IMG/VR virus record: IMGVR_UViG_3300011113_000503
Location: 1 to 33,778 of that record
Direction: 5' to 3' (one strand)
Origin: a virus
DNA length: 33,778 nt
Under the pieces are notes generated by a model. That model was not told the origin of the DNA, made no database searches, and was given only the letters and a program-made list of their open reading frames with translations. A program made the position numbers and the translations under genes. Of the stretch, positions 21,958-30,322 are shown piece by piece. Positions within the stretch are counted from its first letter, which is position 1. Each line of letters opens with the position of its first letter.

Positions 21958-22488
21958 TTAACTCCAGGCTAACTGCCAGTCTCCGTAGTAGTTGGTTCCA
22001 TCGAAATACAACGTCACGCGGTCAATGTTAGAAACCCCCTGACAGACTTGATCGCCGTACTTCTCGCCCTGTGGCCACTTCACTTCAACAGGCCAGGTAA
22101 TGTCTCTAATCGTTGAAGCATGCTGAAGAATGAAAATCTTATATTCAGCTCCAGCAATCGCGTTAGAGAAGCTCACCGTGACATTGCCAGTCGAGGAAGT
22201 CAGATCAAGCGTCTGAATGTTGCCGTTATTGAAATCAATCGCCTGCGTCGTGCCAGCAGGAACAAGGGTCGTTGCAACACCAAACGCTAGGTTTTTAGCC
22301 AGCTTTGCGCTTGTAATAGCGTTAGCAGCTAAACCGTTAGTCCCGATTTGATTTCCATCTCCAGACCCAGTGTGCGCGTGGCTAGAAATCTTAGTCCAAG
22401 TGGTGTTCTTGAGCTGAGTTCCCCAGTTCGAAGTGCCTGTAGTCGGGAGAGTTAGGTTAATACCTAAGTTTAGTGTCTCGTAAGGCAT
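21958..22488 (-). CDS. tail-fibre-like protein (176 aa)
   Basis: MPYETLNLGINLTLPTTGTS is followed by WTKISSHAHTGSGDGNQIGT, a phrase common in phage fibre and collar proteins, then a beta-rich C-terminal domain with DITWPVEVKWPQGE and VTLYFDGTNYYGDWQLAWS. Likely a receptor-facing or fibre-end subunit. It shares a TAATG junction with the gene before it. Confidence 0.7.
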   Translation of the reverse strand: MPYETLNLGINLTLPTTGTSNWGTQLKNTTWTKISSHAHTGSGDGNQIGTNGLAANAITSAKLAKNLAFGVATTLVPAGTTQAIDFNNGNIQTLDLTSSTGNVTVSFSNAIAGAEYKIFILQHASTIRDITWPVEVKWPQGEKYGDQVCQGVSNIDRVTLYFDGTNYYGDWQLAWS

Positions 22489-22913
22489 TAGGCCCCCGGC
22501 TTTGGATACTTGGTTTTGATCTCAAGTCTCTTCATTTGCAGAACGCCAAGAGCTTCAGGGCCGCCGTCAAAGTAGGCGTTCATAAACTCTTCTGAAGAAG
22601 GATACTCCAGCTTTCGCTTCATGATCACCTGTTCAAGTGCGTATTGAGAAGAAATGTCTTCAATTTCGATTGTGTACTCGGCTTTTAGCTTAACAAACTT
22701 TTTCTCAACGCCGAGATCATCAATAACAATCTTCTCTTCCAGTACGTCTTCTTCCGCATAGCTCTCAGCTCCAGGCGCATCCTTATGCGGAACCAACCGC
22801 TCGGGTTTACCCCACCAGTTTCCTTCAATCCCTTTAGCAATCCACTCGCTTGGGTCTTCAATGGCAGCGCCAAACTGTTGACCGTACTTATTAGAAATCT
22901 GAATGCGCTTCAT
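22488..22913 (-). CDS. unknown protein in the fibre block (141 aa)
   Basis: Starts MKRIQISNKYGQQFGAAIED; acidic centre (AEEDVLEEKIVIDDLGVEKK), helical end (ALEQVIMKRKLEYPSSEEFM). Lying between two fibre genes, and not itself fibrous, it could be a fibre-assembly chaperone. No signature confirms this. Confidence 0.6.
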   Translation of the reverse strand: MKRIQISNKYGQQFGAAIEDPSEWIAKGIEGNWWGKPERLVPHKDAPGAESYAEEDVLEEKIVIDDLGVEKKFVKLKAEYTIEIEDISSQYALEQVIMKRKLEYPSSEEFMNAYFDGGPEALGVLQMKRLEIKTKYPKPGA

Positions 22914-22915
22914 GG

Positions 22916-24934
22916 TTAGTTCCCCACACGAGTAATCGAAAGGACGTTTACGCCCGCTGTTGTATCCAACGCCCTGGCTGAGCCTTCATTGTGCTGCACC
23001 GTTATTGAAAGTGTATCTCCAGCTAAAACATCAATCGTTGTTGAGCCACTAAGCCCTAAAGCTCCGGTATAGGCTGCGGTTGGATTATAAAGTGTTATGA
23101 ATTCCGTAACAGAAGCTGATCCGGATTTAATTACTTGAATAGACTTAGCTGTTCCCGTCCACGATAAAGATCCCCAATAAACGTGACAGTTGACTTGATA
23201 CTTTCCACTTACTGGCGCAGTAAAAACAGACCCGCTCCAAGCATTGTGGGAGTCATAAGACTTTGTTGCAAATGCAACCTGTGCAAGTGACGGCGCAGAA
23301 ATACTTGTTCCGGCTGTATTGCTTGCCCGCATTGCTACCGTTTCAGTCGCAGCAACCGTGGCAGGGCCGGAAAGGCGTTCGATTGAAAGCCCGCTGGAAG
23401 CGTTAACGCCAGTGATGTTTTGAGAACACCGAATATCAATCAAAACACCAGCATTGAAAAAATACGTATTGCTTCCAAGACCTGCGGTAGTTCCAGTTGC
23501 AATTGTTCCTAAAAACGCCGTTTGCTGCACGTTGTCCGCATAAACATACAAAACCGCATTTGCAGCAGGAGTTGCAACCATTGCAGTCGACACCCTGTAG
23601 TATCCACTTACTGGGATGGTGTATTTTCCAGTTGAGGCATTATAGCCACCGTGCGTATCTCGCTGAACAGTCGGAAAAATAATTGGGTTGAGGGCCGTAG
23701 CGTTTGCAGCAGCACCAGTAACCTGGGCAGCAACAACCCGAGTATCGCTCGAATCGCTCATCACCGTGTTAGATGACCAGCCAGCGATGGGAGCAATAAA
23801 GTTAATGGTTAATTGGTCAGTATTTCCCCATGAAAATGGAACCGTGCTTGACCACGTTCCACCAGCGTTTGAGTTTACACCAACGGTGGTTGCTGAAAAA
23901 TACCACACGGTTCCAGTATAACCATTGGTTCCGGTATCACTTGCTTGAGCGACGCCAAGAGCGTTTTCACCAGCGGTTATAGAATTTAATTTAGATGTGT
24001 CTATTGATAATCCAGACGGAATCCCAACTTGAAGTTGAGTCGCAGTTGGAGCACCAGATAAAGACACTTTGACCATGACTTGAATGGAGTCCCCAATTCG
24101 ACGATATTTTCCCGTGTATGTCGTATTGGTTACCCATGATCCTGTTGGCGTGTAATTTTGCCAATCAGTAACCGCCGCACCAGCAGCCGTAATCTGAGGG
24201 CCTACCACCACGTTATCAATAGCGAGTGTGTAAGCAGATGCGGAAGTAGAAGCTACATGCAAGCACAGGCGGTAGCTCTGTCCACTTGATTGAGTCTGGA
24301 ACGTAGCGCGTGCAGTCAGCTTGGTTCCAACCGTGCCAGCGACAATCTGGTATCCAGCAGGCTGAATGACAATCGGAGTGCCAGCAGGATCAGCGATCAA
24401 GTAAATCGTGAGATCACCGCTTGCATAAGTTCCGCTTAATACTTCGTAGTCAAAGCTAACTTGAAGAACTTTAGCTTGGTCAGCCAGATCAATCGTGAAG
24501 TCTGTTGCAACGCCTTCACCCTGTCGGTTAGCTGCGTCTTTAACAAGGTTGAAGTCAGCGGATCCGCGAAGCGGGGTTGAGGTAGACCGCGAGAAAGTGA
24601 CGTTGGGAGATCCGCCAGCGCCATCAACAGGAGCGGAACCAGCAGCATCAGCGTAGGTGGTCCAACCGGTTGTGTTGGTAGCCGCATTCGGGTTAGTGAT
24701 GTAGTTAATCCCTGCACCACCGCTGCCAACCTCACTCCAGTTAGTCGAGCTACCGGAGTCGTTCTTTCGGTACAGCTTGCCGCTTGTGGTGTTGAGAAGC
24801 AGCGATCCTGGCTCTGCGCTTACTGCGCTAGAAGTAGGATCGGTGGTCGAGCTGATAACATCAGCGCCGCCGTTCAGGCTTAACGTGCTCTTTAGTGTTT
24901 TGACTTTTGATCCTGCAAAAATACTCGCTGGCAT
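22916..24934 (-). CDS. tail fibre / receptor-binding protein (672 aa)
   Basis: The N-terminus shows a common fibre start (SAEPGSLLLNTTSGKLYRKN then DSGSSTNWSEVG). A carbohydrate-binding-like beta sandwich follows (about 75-250), with WQNYTPTGSWVTNTTYTGKY next. Two C1q/TNF-like jelly-roll domains come at the end: one near 405-520 (VSGYYRVSTAMVATPAANAV) and one near 545-672 (VSGKYQVNCHVYWGSLSWTG). The repeated GxY-V-x pattern marks such domains. Probably trimeric and involved in host recognition. Confidence 0.72.
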   Translation of the reverse strand: MPASIFAGSKVKTLKSTLSLNGGADVISSTTDPTSSAVSAEPGSLLLNTTSGKLYRKNDSGSSTNWSEVGSGGAGINYITNPNAATNTTGWTTYADAAGSAPVDGAGGSPNVTFSRSTSTPLRGSADFNLVKDAANRQGEGVATDFTIDLADQAKVLQVSFDYEVLSGTYASGDLTIYLIADPAGTPIVIQPAGYQIVAGTVGTKLTARATFQTQSSGQSYRLCLHVASTSASAYTLAIDNVVVGPQITAAGAAVTDWQNYTPTGSWVTNTTYTGKYRRIGDSIQVMVKVSLSGAPTATQLQVGIPSGLSIDTSKLNSITAGENALGVAQASDTGTNGYTGTVWYFSATTVGVNSNAGGTWSSTVPFSWGNTDQLTINFIAPIAGWSSNTVMSDSSDTRVVAAQVTGAAANATALNPIIFPTVQRDTHGGYNASTGKYTIPVSGYYRVSTAMVATPAANAVLYVYADNVQQTAFLGTIATGTTAGLGSNTYFFNAGVLIDIRCSQNITGVNASSGLSIERLSGPATVAATETVAMRASNTAGTSISAPSLAQVAFATKSYDSHNAWSGSVFTAPVSGKYQVNCHVYWGSLSWTGTAKSIQVIKSGSASVTEFITLYNPTAAYTGALGLSGSTTIDVLAGDTLSITVQHNEGSARALDTTAGVNVLSITRVGN

Positions 24935-24960
24935 CTCAGTAGCCCTCCAAGGCTAGTGCG

Positions 24961-27174
24961 TTATCCAATGAAATTGATAGCTACAATTCCGCTAGATACA
25001 GCAGTGGTAGAATCCAAACGCTTCAAACTAATCCTGGTTCCAGCAGGGATTGAGTGCTCAATCGTCTGATCAGAACCAGGCCCCATGACAAATTGCAAAA
25101 CTTCAGACAGTGCAGCGCCGGTGTAAACACCGATGAACGCGCCAGTCGTATCTAAGAGCTGGAGCATCTTTACAGCAGCTGCCAAAGACGAAACGACTTG
25201 AGTCGGGTTGGATGCGCTTCCAGCGATGTTGGTGGACGACGTGTCCAGAATCCCAGCATCAAGCAAATCAACAACGGACAACGTGTTTACATCGACCTTA
25301 CCGATTGTGTTTGCGCCGACAGGAAGTGCAGTGCTGATCGTAACAGCACCAGTGTTACAAGCCGTAACCTTTCCATTAATAGCAGAAAGGGTGGTTTCCG
25401 TTGCAGCGCCGGTTGGCAACGTAACTGAGCCTGAAATATTATTTATATTCCATGTACCGCTTTGAGTAGCTGCTACCGTCCCGCTCACATCCGCTACGAG
25501 TGCTCCAGACGGGTTGACCTTCACGTTAACGTATCCGCCACCGCCTCCAGTCGTGACGCCCGTTATGACTGCACGGGTAAGTCCAGCCAATGAGTTATCA
25601 GTCAGGGTATCAGTGATGCGCGTGAACTGAGAGCTTGTTCCGCCAGCCCAACATGCGGTTGCTACAATAAGGTTTGTCGCATTCGAAGCCGTCTTTTTTA
25701 CATCAAGTGTAATCGGAAGGTTTGGATTTTGAATCGAAGGATTCAAAGAGCTGTTTGGTTGTTTAATTGTGTGAAAGTTAATCCACACGCCGTCTGGGCT
25801 AAACACATCAAACAAAATTGAAGCAGAACCAAGCCAGCCATAACGAATTCGGAAGAGGTTACTGTAAGCAAGATTGATTGCTTCTGGGCTTCCGTTTCGA
25901 GTGAACTTCGAACTAGCCGATCCGTTTAAAAGGTCGCCATTAAAGCTAGCTCTTGGAATAGTTGTGTCAGATGCACCACTGCGCACAGTGACGCCAAAGC
26001 TCGTTCCTTCATAACCAAGAAAAAAGCCGTTGTTGGTGTCGTAAATACCGATACGCTGATAAGAAGCCGCTGACGTGGGAGCTGTGAACGCAGCGGTGAA
26101 GTAACCGTAGCTTTCATGTCCAGGGCGATAAATAACAGATCCTACAGACACAGCCTTCGCTTGAGCCGATGCCGCTGTTCCAGTGGAGTAAAGCGCATGT
26201 CCGTCAACGTGCGATACTGCGCCGCCGCCTGAAAACGTCTGTGTAATATAGGTAGCGCCAGGAGCAGTCTCAAAATTGACTTCAATCTGGTTGTAGCGCG
26301 TTCCAGTAATGGCCGTAGCGAAAACGTCGTTTCCTGGATCAGCAGCGGATTTAACTACGTTTACATCTAGCGATTTAACTGGGCCGACGGTCGTTGATGT
26401 AATTACATTGCCTAAGCTGTCAGTAATTTGGCTCTTCTGACTTCCATCGGTTTGTGCTGCGCTAGTAGCTGCGCCAGCGGGCAAAGGTAAAGAAGCGGCT
26501 GAAATAGGCTGAGTCACAGCAGATCCATCGACCTTAAGCGCGGTCATGGAAGCAATACCTTGCACGGTAATTACATCAGCAGAAGCTGAACCTGCGGTTC
26601 CTAAAGCTGGCTGTTTTGCCGCTGTAGCAGCGCCGGAAGGAAGCGCACTAGAGAGCACGTCGACTTGAAGCTCGCCCGCAGCATCAGTCTTAATAACTTG
26701 AACTGCGCTACCATCGTAGCCGCCAACGACCTTAACAACGGCAGGCAGTGCGCCGCCATCGGCAGCAGTAGCTACTTCGCTGAAGGTTCCGCTGACATTC
26801 ACTTCACCAGTCGCGGTAACAGTTGGATATTTATGGCGGAGGATTTGAAACGTGACGCCAGTCGCAATCGCTGATGGCAGATCCTCCGCCAAGTTGATTT
26901 CGTCGGCAGAGACCGAAACAACTTTGATCTCTTTCCCCGACTGAGCGCCCGAGGTCAAGCGGATTACATCGCCCTCAAGGGCTGCATGCGCGGTGGCTAC
27001 AATCTTTCCAACAGTAGAGCCTGCTTCAGCAGCGTCGGTTCCGACTTCGTAGACGTATTGGTGCGCGACAACGCTTGCACCGTTTTGTTCTTTGTGTACC
27101 GGCTCAACAGTTACGAATTGAATCGGCGTGCGTTCGAGCTTCTGCTGTGAAGGATAACCCCGTTGTGCTGACAT
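24961..27174 (-). CDS. large fibre or appendage protein (737 aa)
   Basis: A beta-rich protein with recurrent LP-x-GAAT blocks (LPSGAATAAKQPALG; LPLPAGAATSAAQTDG; LPTGAATETTLSAING), a repeat style of phage baseplate and fibre proteins. A lectin-like middle lies near 330-460 (YRPGHESYGYFTAAFTAP; GIYDTNNGFFLGYEGTSFGV). The C-terminal domain is compact (IPAGTRISLKRLDST). Good Shine-Dalgarno (GGGGAG). It begins after a strong terminator, so it needs read-through or its own promoter. Confidence 0.65.
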   Translation of the reverse strand: MSAQRGYPSQQKLERTPIQFVTVEPVHKEQNGASVVAHQYVYEVGTDAAEAGSTVGKIVATAHAALEGDVIRLTSGAQSGKEIKVVSVSADEINLAEDLPSAIATGVTFQILRHKYPTVTATGEVNVSGTFSEVATAADGGALPAVVKVVGGYDGSAVQVIKTDAAGELQVDVLSSALPSGAATAAKQPALGTAGSASADVITVQGIASMTALKVDGSAVTQPISAASLPLPAGAATSAAQTDGSQKSQITDSLGNVITSTTVGPVKSLDVNVVKSAADPGNDVFATAITGTRYNQIEVNFETAPGATYITQTFSGGGAVSHVDGHALYSTGTAASAQAKAVSVGSVIYRPGHESYGYFTAAFTAPTSAASYQRIGIYDTNNGFFLGYEGTSFGVTVRSGASDTTIPRASFNGDLLNGSASSKFTRNGSPEAINLAYSNLFRIRYGWLGSASILFDVFSPDGVWINFHTIKQPNSSLNPSIQNPNLPITLDVKKTASNATNLIVATACWAGGTSSQFTRITDTLTDNSLAGLTRAVITGVTTGGGGGYVNVKVNPSGALVADVSGTVAATQSGTWNINNISGSVTLPTGAATETTLSAINGKVTACNTGAVTISTALPVGANTIGKVDVNTLSVVDLLDAGILDTSSTNIAGSASNPTQVVSSLAAAVKMLQLLDTTGAFIGVYTGAALSEVLQFVMGPGSDQTIEHSIPAGTRISLKRLDSTTAVSSGIVAINFIG

Positions 27175-27241
27175 AGACTCCCCGTCCTAGTGGCGGATCT
27201 TAGATCCTTAAAAGTTCTTCAATATGTTACTAAAGTTAAAC

Positions 27242-27279
27242 TAAAAAAAAAGGCCAGGGAACTAAAAAGCCCCCCGGCC
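27242..27279 (-). terminator. strong intrinsic terminator inside the fibre block
   Basis: On the minus strand GGCCGGGG pairs with CCCTGGCC (27279-27252), followed by nine T (27251-27243). It lies directly after the coiled-coil fibre gene. Confidence 0.9.
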
Positions 27280-27302
27280 CAAAAGTCTAATCAGTGATTA
27301 GA

Positions 27303-28502
27303 TTAGACGACGTACCAAACATGAACAATGTCACCTGCGACCAAGGCTTCTTCGCCGCTAGGACCGACGCTTGCGACGTTCCAAGTGATGCGAGCATTGA
27401 CGCGAGTGAAGTCATCCGTAGGAACCAACCACAGACGATCCGGGTACACCAAGAGCTTAGGCGTGGTGCCAACTTTCGGAGTTTGAGCCAAATCGATGTA
27501 GCCGTTAGAGATCATCTGCGAAGTAAGCACGATGCGCTCATGTTGTTCGCTAGAGCCCTGAAGAGCTGCAACGTCAGACTGCAACGCATCAATATCGCTT
27601 TCAGCAGTATCAAGGCGTGCTTCTACAGCGTCAATCGCGCCTTCAGCAGTAGCCATCGAGCTTTGAAGAATCCCCACATCGCCTTCAACAGCGTTCATGC
27701 GGGTTTCAAGGCTATCAATGTCGCCTTCAGCAGCCGTCAACCGAGGGCCAGCATCGTCCATGAAGTTGTTCAGTGTGACGATCGCAGCTTCTGCATCAGT
27801 CAGGCGAGTGCCCTGACCAGCAATGTCGCCTTCGGCCATCGACATACGGCCTTCGAGCGAATCAATATCGCTCTCGGCAGTCGTGACGCGACCGTCAAGC
27901 AACATCAGGTTCGTTTCAGTAAGGTCAGCCTGGCCTTCAAGCGCAATAAGATCGCTCTGAAGGGTATCAATTTCCCCTTCAGCAGTCGAAAGACGGCTGT
28001 CAAGGTTTTGACCTTCAAGAGTGTCCAACCGGCTTTCGTGATCGCCAAGCTGAGACAGCATGGAGGCGCCAGCAGCGGCGTCACCAGCGATGTAGTCAGC
28101 GATTTCCTTCAGGGTATCGTATGCACCGTCAACACCGTTTAAGATGCCATCGATAGCAGCAGCAACCTTGAAATCAACCGAGCCAGAAACAGAAGAGTTT
28201 CCGTTCAAAGTCGAAATAGCAGATTCAGCAGAATCCATTCGACCTTCAACAGCGTCAACCTCACCTTGAACGCCAGCAACTTCAGCGTCAATATATGCCT
28301 TTCGAGCAAGCTCGTTAGCATTAACAGGGTCAGAGCCGAACTCTGGAACCTTGCTGAAAACCAACTTGTCAGAACCGTCAACTTTGAACAAATCAACAGC
28401 AGATCCAGCAGCATTCGTTGCTCGGAACGACTGATTGTTTGCAAGTTTAATCTTGGAACCGTCTACCTGGTTTGCACCAATAAACCGTTTTGAAATTGCC
28501 AT
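27303..28502 (-). CDS. coiled-coil fibre protein (399 aa)
   Basis: Three parts. Residues 1-150 are an N-terminal adaptor region with GAYDTLKEIADYIAGD near 126-141, a phrase common in phage structural proteins. Residues about 158-316 form a long coiled coil built of 14-residue units (for example RLTAAEGDIDSLET and ARLDTAESDIDALQ) with Leu, Ile or Val at core positions. Residues 325-399 form a beta-rich head (SQMISNGYIDLAQTPKVG) ending HVWYVV. It is likely a trimeric rod with a C-terminal tip. It alone has a strong promoter before it and a strong terminator behind it. Confidence 0.75.
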   Translation of the reverse strand: MAISKRFIGANQVDGSKIKLANNQSFRATNAAGSAVDLFKVDGSDKLVFSKVPEFGSDPVNANELARKAYIDAEVAGVQGEVDAVEGRMDSAESAISTLNGNSSVSGSVDFKVAAAIDGILNGVDGAYDTLKEIADYIAGDAAAGASMLSQLGDHESRLDTLEGQNLDSRLSTAEGEIDTLQSDLIALEGQADLTETNLMLLDGRVTTAESDIDSLEGRMSMAEGDIAGQGTRLTDAEAAIVTLNNFMDDAGPRLTAAEGDIDSLETRMNAVEGDVGILQSSMATAEGAIDAVEARLDTAESDIDALQSDVAALQGSSEQHERIVLTSQMISNGYIDLAQTPKVGTTPKLLVYPDRLWLVPTDDFTRVNARITWNVASVGPSGEEALVAGDIVHVWYVV

Positions 28503-28541
28503 CTATGAGAGCCTCCCGCTCTATTTTTGGTCTGAATTTAA

Positions 28542-28571
28542 ATTATACGCACACTATTTAATAATAGACAA
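28542..28571 (-). promoter_or_regulatory. sigma70-like promoter for the coiled-coil fibre gene
   Basis: On the minus strand TTGTCT (28571-28566), an 18-bp spacer, and a perfect TATAAT (28547-28542). The leader then forms AGAGC-GGGAG-GCTCT, with the Shine-Dalgarno in the loop, just before the ATG at 28502. Confidence 0.75.
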
Positions 28572-28944
28572 CCCGCAGCTCATCGCCTGCTTCAAAAATT
28601 CCGTCAAATCTTCCGCCTGACCACGTTAACACTTTTCCGCTAACCGTAAAGTCTAGGCCATAGCGAAGCATTCCGCCGCCGTTTGCTGCGTCAACCAGTG
28701 TGCGTTCTGGAAATTCTGGCTCAACTTCGAGCGTCAATTCTTTGTCGATAATGTGCTCTTGGGTCAGATCAAAATACTCAACAAGATGCGTTGAACCAAT
28801 GCGCGTTGCATTAGTTAAAAGCTGAGACTCAACGCCACTATCGTTTTTAAGATAAAGATTCTTATCTACTTTGGAATAGACAGACACCTGGCCCGCTGGC
28901 GGCGTGTTGTCTGAGGCGATAGTAGCAAGTCTTATGCGGGCCAT
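28558..28944 (-). CDS. unknown virion protein (128 aa)
   Basis: MARIRLATIASDNTPPAGQV with KVDKNLYLKNDSGVESQLLT (residues 26-45) is the kind of start seen in phage fibre and appendage proteins. The rest is beta-rich (KVLTWSGGRFDGIFEAGDEL), ending RVVYY. The promoter of the next gene lies over its 3' end. Confidence 0.65.
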   Translation of the reverse strand: MARIRLATIASDNTPPAGQVSVYSKVDKNLYLKNDSGVESQLLTNATRIGSTHLVEYFDLTQEHIIDKELTLEVEPEFPERTLVDAANGGGMLRYGLDFTVSGKVLTWSGGRFDGIFEAGDELRVVYY

Positions 28945-28947
28945 AGG

Positions 28948-29169
28948 TTAGGGTAATAAAGTAATAGTAGAGCCCGGCTCTAACAAGATTTCAGATCCGC
29001 CAGTTGTTGCAATTCCGTTTATCATCTCAAATGCAACACCACCTGGCAAAGTCAGTGTACCACTTGTAATTGTTCCACCTGAACCACTGCCTGCGCCTAC
29101 GCCAGATCCAGAATCTAACTTTCGTAACTCAAAGTTACCAGAAAGAGGCTCATAGACCAGCTTCCACAT
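28948..29169 (-). CDS. small glycine/serine-rich virion protein (73 aa)
   Basis: Starts MWKLVYEPLSGNFELRKLD, then a flexible SGSGVGAGSGSGG linker and a short beta-rich end (GSEILLEPGSTITLLP). The ATG overlaps the preceding stop (TAATG). Probably a minor appendage subunit. Confidence 0.6.
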   Translation of the reverse strand: MWKLVYEPLSGNFELRKLDSGSGVGAGSGSGGTITSGTLTLPGGVAFEMINGIATTGGSEILLEPGSTITLLP

Positions 29170-29459
29170 TAGAGGATGCTCCAGTTAGCGATGAACTGCT
29201 TGGTGGTGTCGGTATAGTTGATCGTAACCGTGCGCACGATGACGCTGTTTTTCCTGTAGATGTAAATCTCTTGGGTAGAACTCGCGTAGGATACTTGAGC
29301 CTCATCGTAATCCGCTGGAACAGCAGCAGTGCCAATGACAATGCTTCCGCCAAGGATGTTTGCATCCAAGCCAACCTTGTCGCCAACCTGCGTCCCTGTT
29401 GCAATCTTGGCTTCATCTGGTCCAGAGTCAGACTGTGGATAGAGGTCAATTCGGCTCAT
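29169..29459 (-). CDS. small beta-rich virion protein (96 aa)
   Basis: MSRIDLYPQSDSGPDEAKIA, beta-strand-rich after residue 35 (AQVSYASSTQEIYIYRKNSV), ending FIANWSIL. ATGA overlap with the upstream gene. Lies in a run of four small structural genes behind the tRNA-like gene. No family recognised. Confidence 0.6.
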   Translation of the reverse strand: MSRIDLYPQSDSGPDEAKIATGTQVGDKVGLDANILGGSIVIGTAAVPADYDEAQVSYASSTQEIYIYRKNSVIVRTVTINYTDTTKQFIANWSIL

Positions 29460-29821
29460 CGTCGCTTATCGTGGAATACGCTAAAAACTACTGTTGCCGT
29501 CGTCGTTCCACCAGTCAGGGTCCAGGAGAACCTGACATTTCCGTAAACCGGAACGGTGTTAGCGATCTCCTTCAGCATAATTCCGACAGCAGTCAGGCCA
29601 GAACCACCGGCAACGGTTTCAAGAGCTGCGACCGTCTTCCAGTTTGTCTTATTGGGCGAGTGCTGAAAGCTAACGGCCAGAGTGGTGCCTGCACCAAGCG
29701 CACTGACTTCAACGGTAGGGATTAAGTCGGTAGCAAACATCTCCAGACTAAACGCATCAGTCTGCCCACTCGCACCAGACAGATTCCCTACATAAGAAAC
29801 AACTTTATTCACACTCGCCAT
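29456..29821 (-). CDS. beta-sandwich virion protein (121 aa)
   Basis: MASVNKVVSYVGNLSGASGQ, with alternating hydrophobic strands (TTLAVSFQHSPNKTNWKTVA; GNVRFSWTLTGGTTTATVVF), a pattern of small head-decoration or appendage proteins. First gene behind the tRNA-like gene. Confidence 0.62.
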   Translation of the reverse strand: MASVNKVVSYVGNLSGASGQTDAFSLEMFATDLIPTVEVSALGAGTTLAVSFQHSPNKTNWKTVAALETVAGGSGLTAVGIMLKEIANTVPVYGNVRFSWTLTGGTTTATVVFSVFHDKRR

Positions 29822-29840
29822 GAGTCACCTTGATTTAAAA

Positions 29841-29923
29841 TGGATGCGGGGAGGGGATTCGAACCCCCGACGCAGTGGGAAGCGTCCTTGCGCCACTTTG
29901 CTCTGCCACTGAGCTACCCCGCA
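29841..29923 (-). tRNA. tRNA-like gene with aberrant anticodon arm
   Basis: On the minus strand an 83-nt element has a perfect 7-bp acceptor stem TGCGGGG/CCCCGCA, encoded TCCA end, a normal D arm (GCTC-AGTGGCA-GAGC) and a normal T arm (GGGGG-TTCGAAT-CCCCT). The anticodon region is not canonical. AGTGG/CCACT forms a 5-bp stem but closes a 14-nt loop, and the alternative GACGC/GCGTC gives an 8-nt loop (TTCCCACT) with no variable region. The U before CCA and the TTCCCA stretch recall glycine tRNA(CCC). It lies in the late operon between virion genes. It could be a functional odd tRNA, a tRNA needing processing, or a decayed or decoy one. Confidence 0.75.
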
Positions 29924-29934
29924 CCCATCGTTAC

Positions 29935-30264
29935 TTAGTACTGATCTACTGCGTCAAAGCCCTGCACGATCAGGTAAAAGTCTGAATCGACAGCAGCTCC
30001 ACCTGTGTTTGCCTTACAAAGAATTTGCACAGAAGAAGCCGAGCAAGCGGCTACTTCAAGTACAGATCCAGCCGTAATGACAGAACCAACTGCAACTGCG
30101 GCTCGTGCAAACGGTTTTGAAAAGGTCAGGGTATAGTTGCCCGTCGAGTTTTTAACCAACGCTGCATCCTTAGATCCAATAACCAAGGAAACAGTTCCGG
30201 TGCCATCAACATGAAAATGAAGTTGGCGAGGGAGGCGCTGCGAACTCTTAATTTCTCTCAACAT
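29935..30264 (-). CDS. small beta-sandwich virion protein, likely head decoration (109 aa)
   Basis: After a basic start (MLREIKSSQRLPRQLHF) comes a beta-rich domain with GTGTVSLVIGSKDAALVKN, NYTLTFSKPFARAAVAVGSV and FYLIVQGFDAVDQY. This pattern (GTGTV-L...G-Y-LTF..PFAR) recurs in small phage structural proteins. It is the first gene after the capsid protein, a common place for decoration proteins. Confidence 0.65.
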   Translation of the reverse strand: MLREIKSSQRLPRQLHFHVDGTGTVSLVIGSKDAALVKNSTGNYTLTFSKPFARAAVAVGSVITAGSVLEVAACSASSVQILCKANTGGAAVDSDFYLIVQGFDAVDQY

Positions 30265-30288
30265 AGGTTTGTTCTCCGTGGAACAGAA

Positions 30289-30312
30289 GGGTGGGAGCTT
30301 TTACCCCCACCC
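30289..30312 (-). terminator. weak terminator or attenuator behind the capsid gene
   Basis: GGGTGGG (30289-30295) pairs with CCCACCC (30306-30312) around a 10-base loop. The T-run on the minus strand is poor (TTCTGTT), so partial termination or transcript end protection is more likely than a full stop. Confidence 0.4.
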
Positions 30313-30322
30313 GACCGAATGA

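Noticed and set aside
27294-28142. Long plus-strand open frame (282 codons) over the coiled-coil fibre gene
   Set aside because: It is the antisense of a repetitive gene with regular codon pattern; no ribosome site, and the sense frame has promoter, Shine-Dalgarno and a sensible protein.
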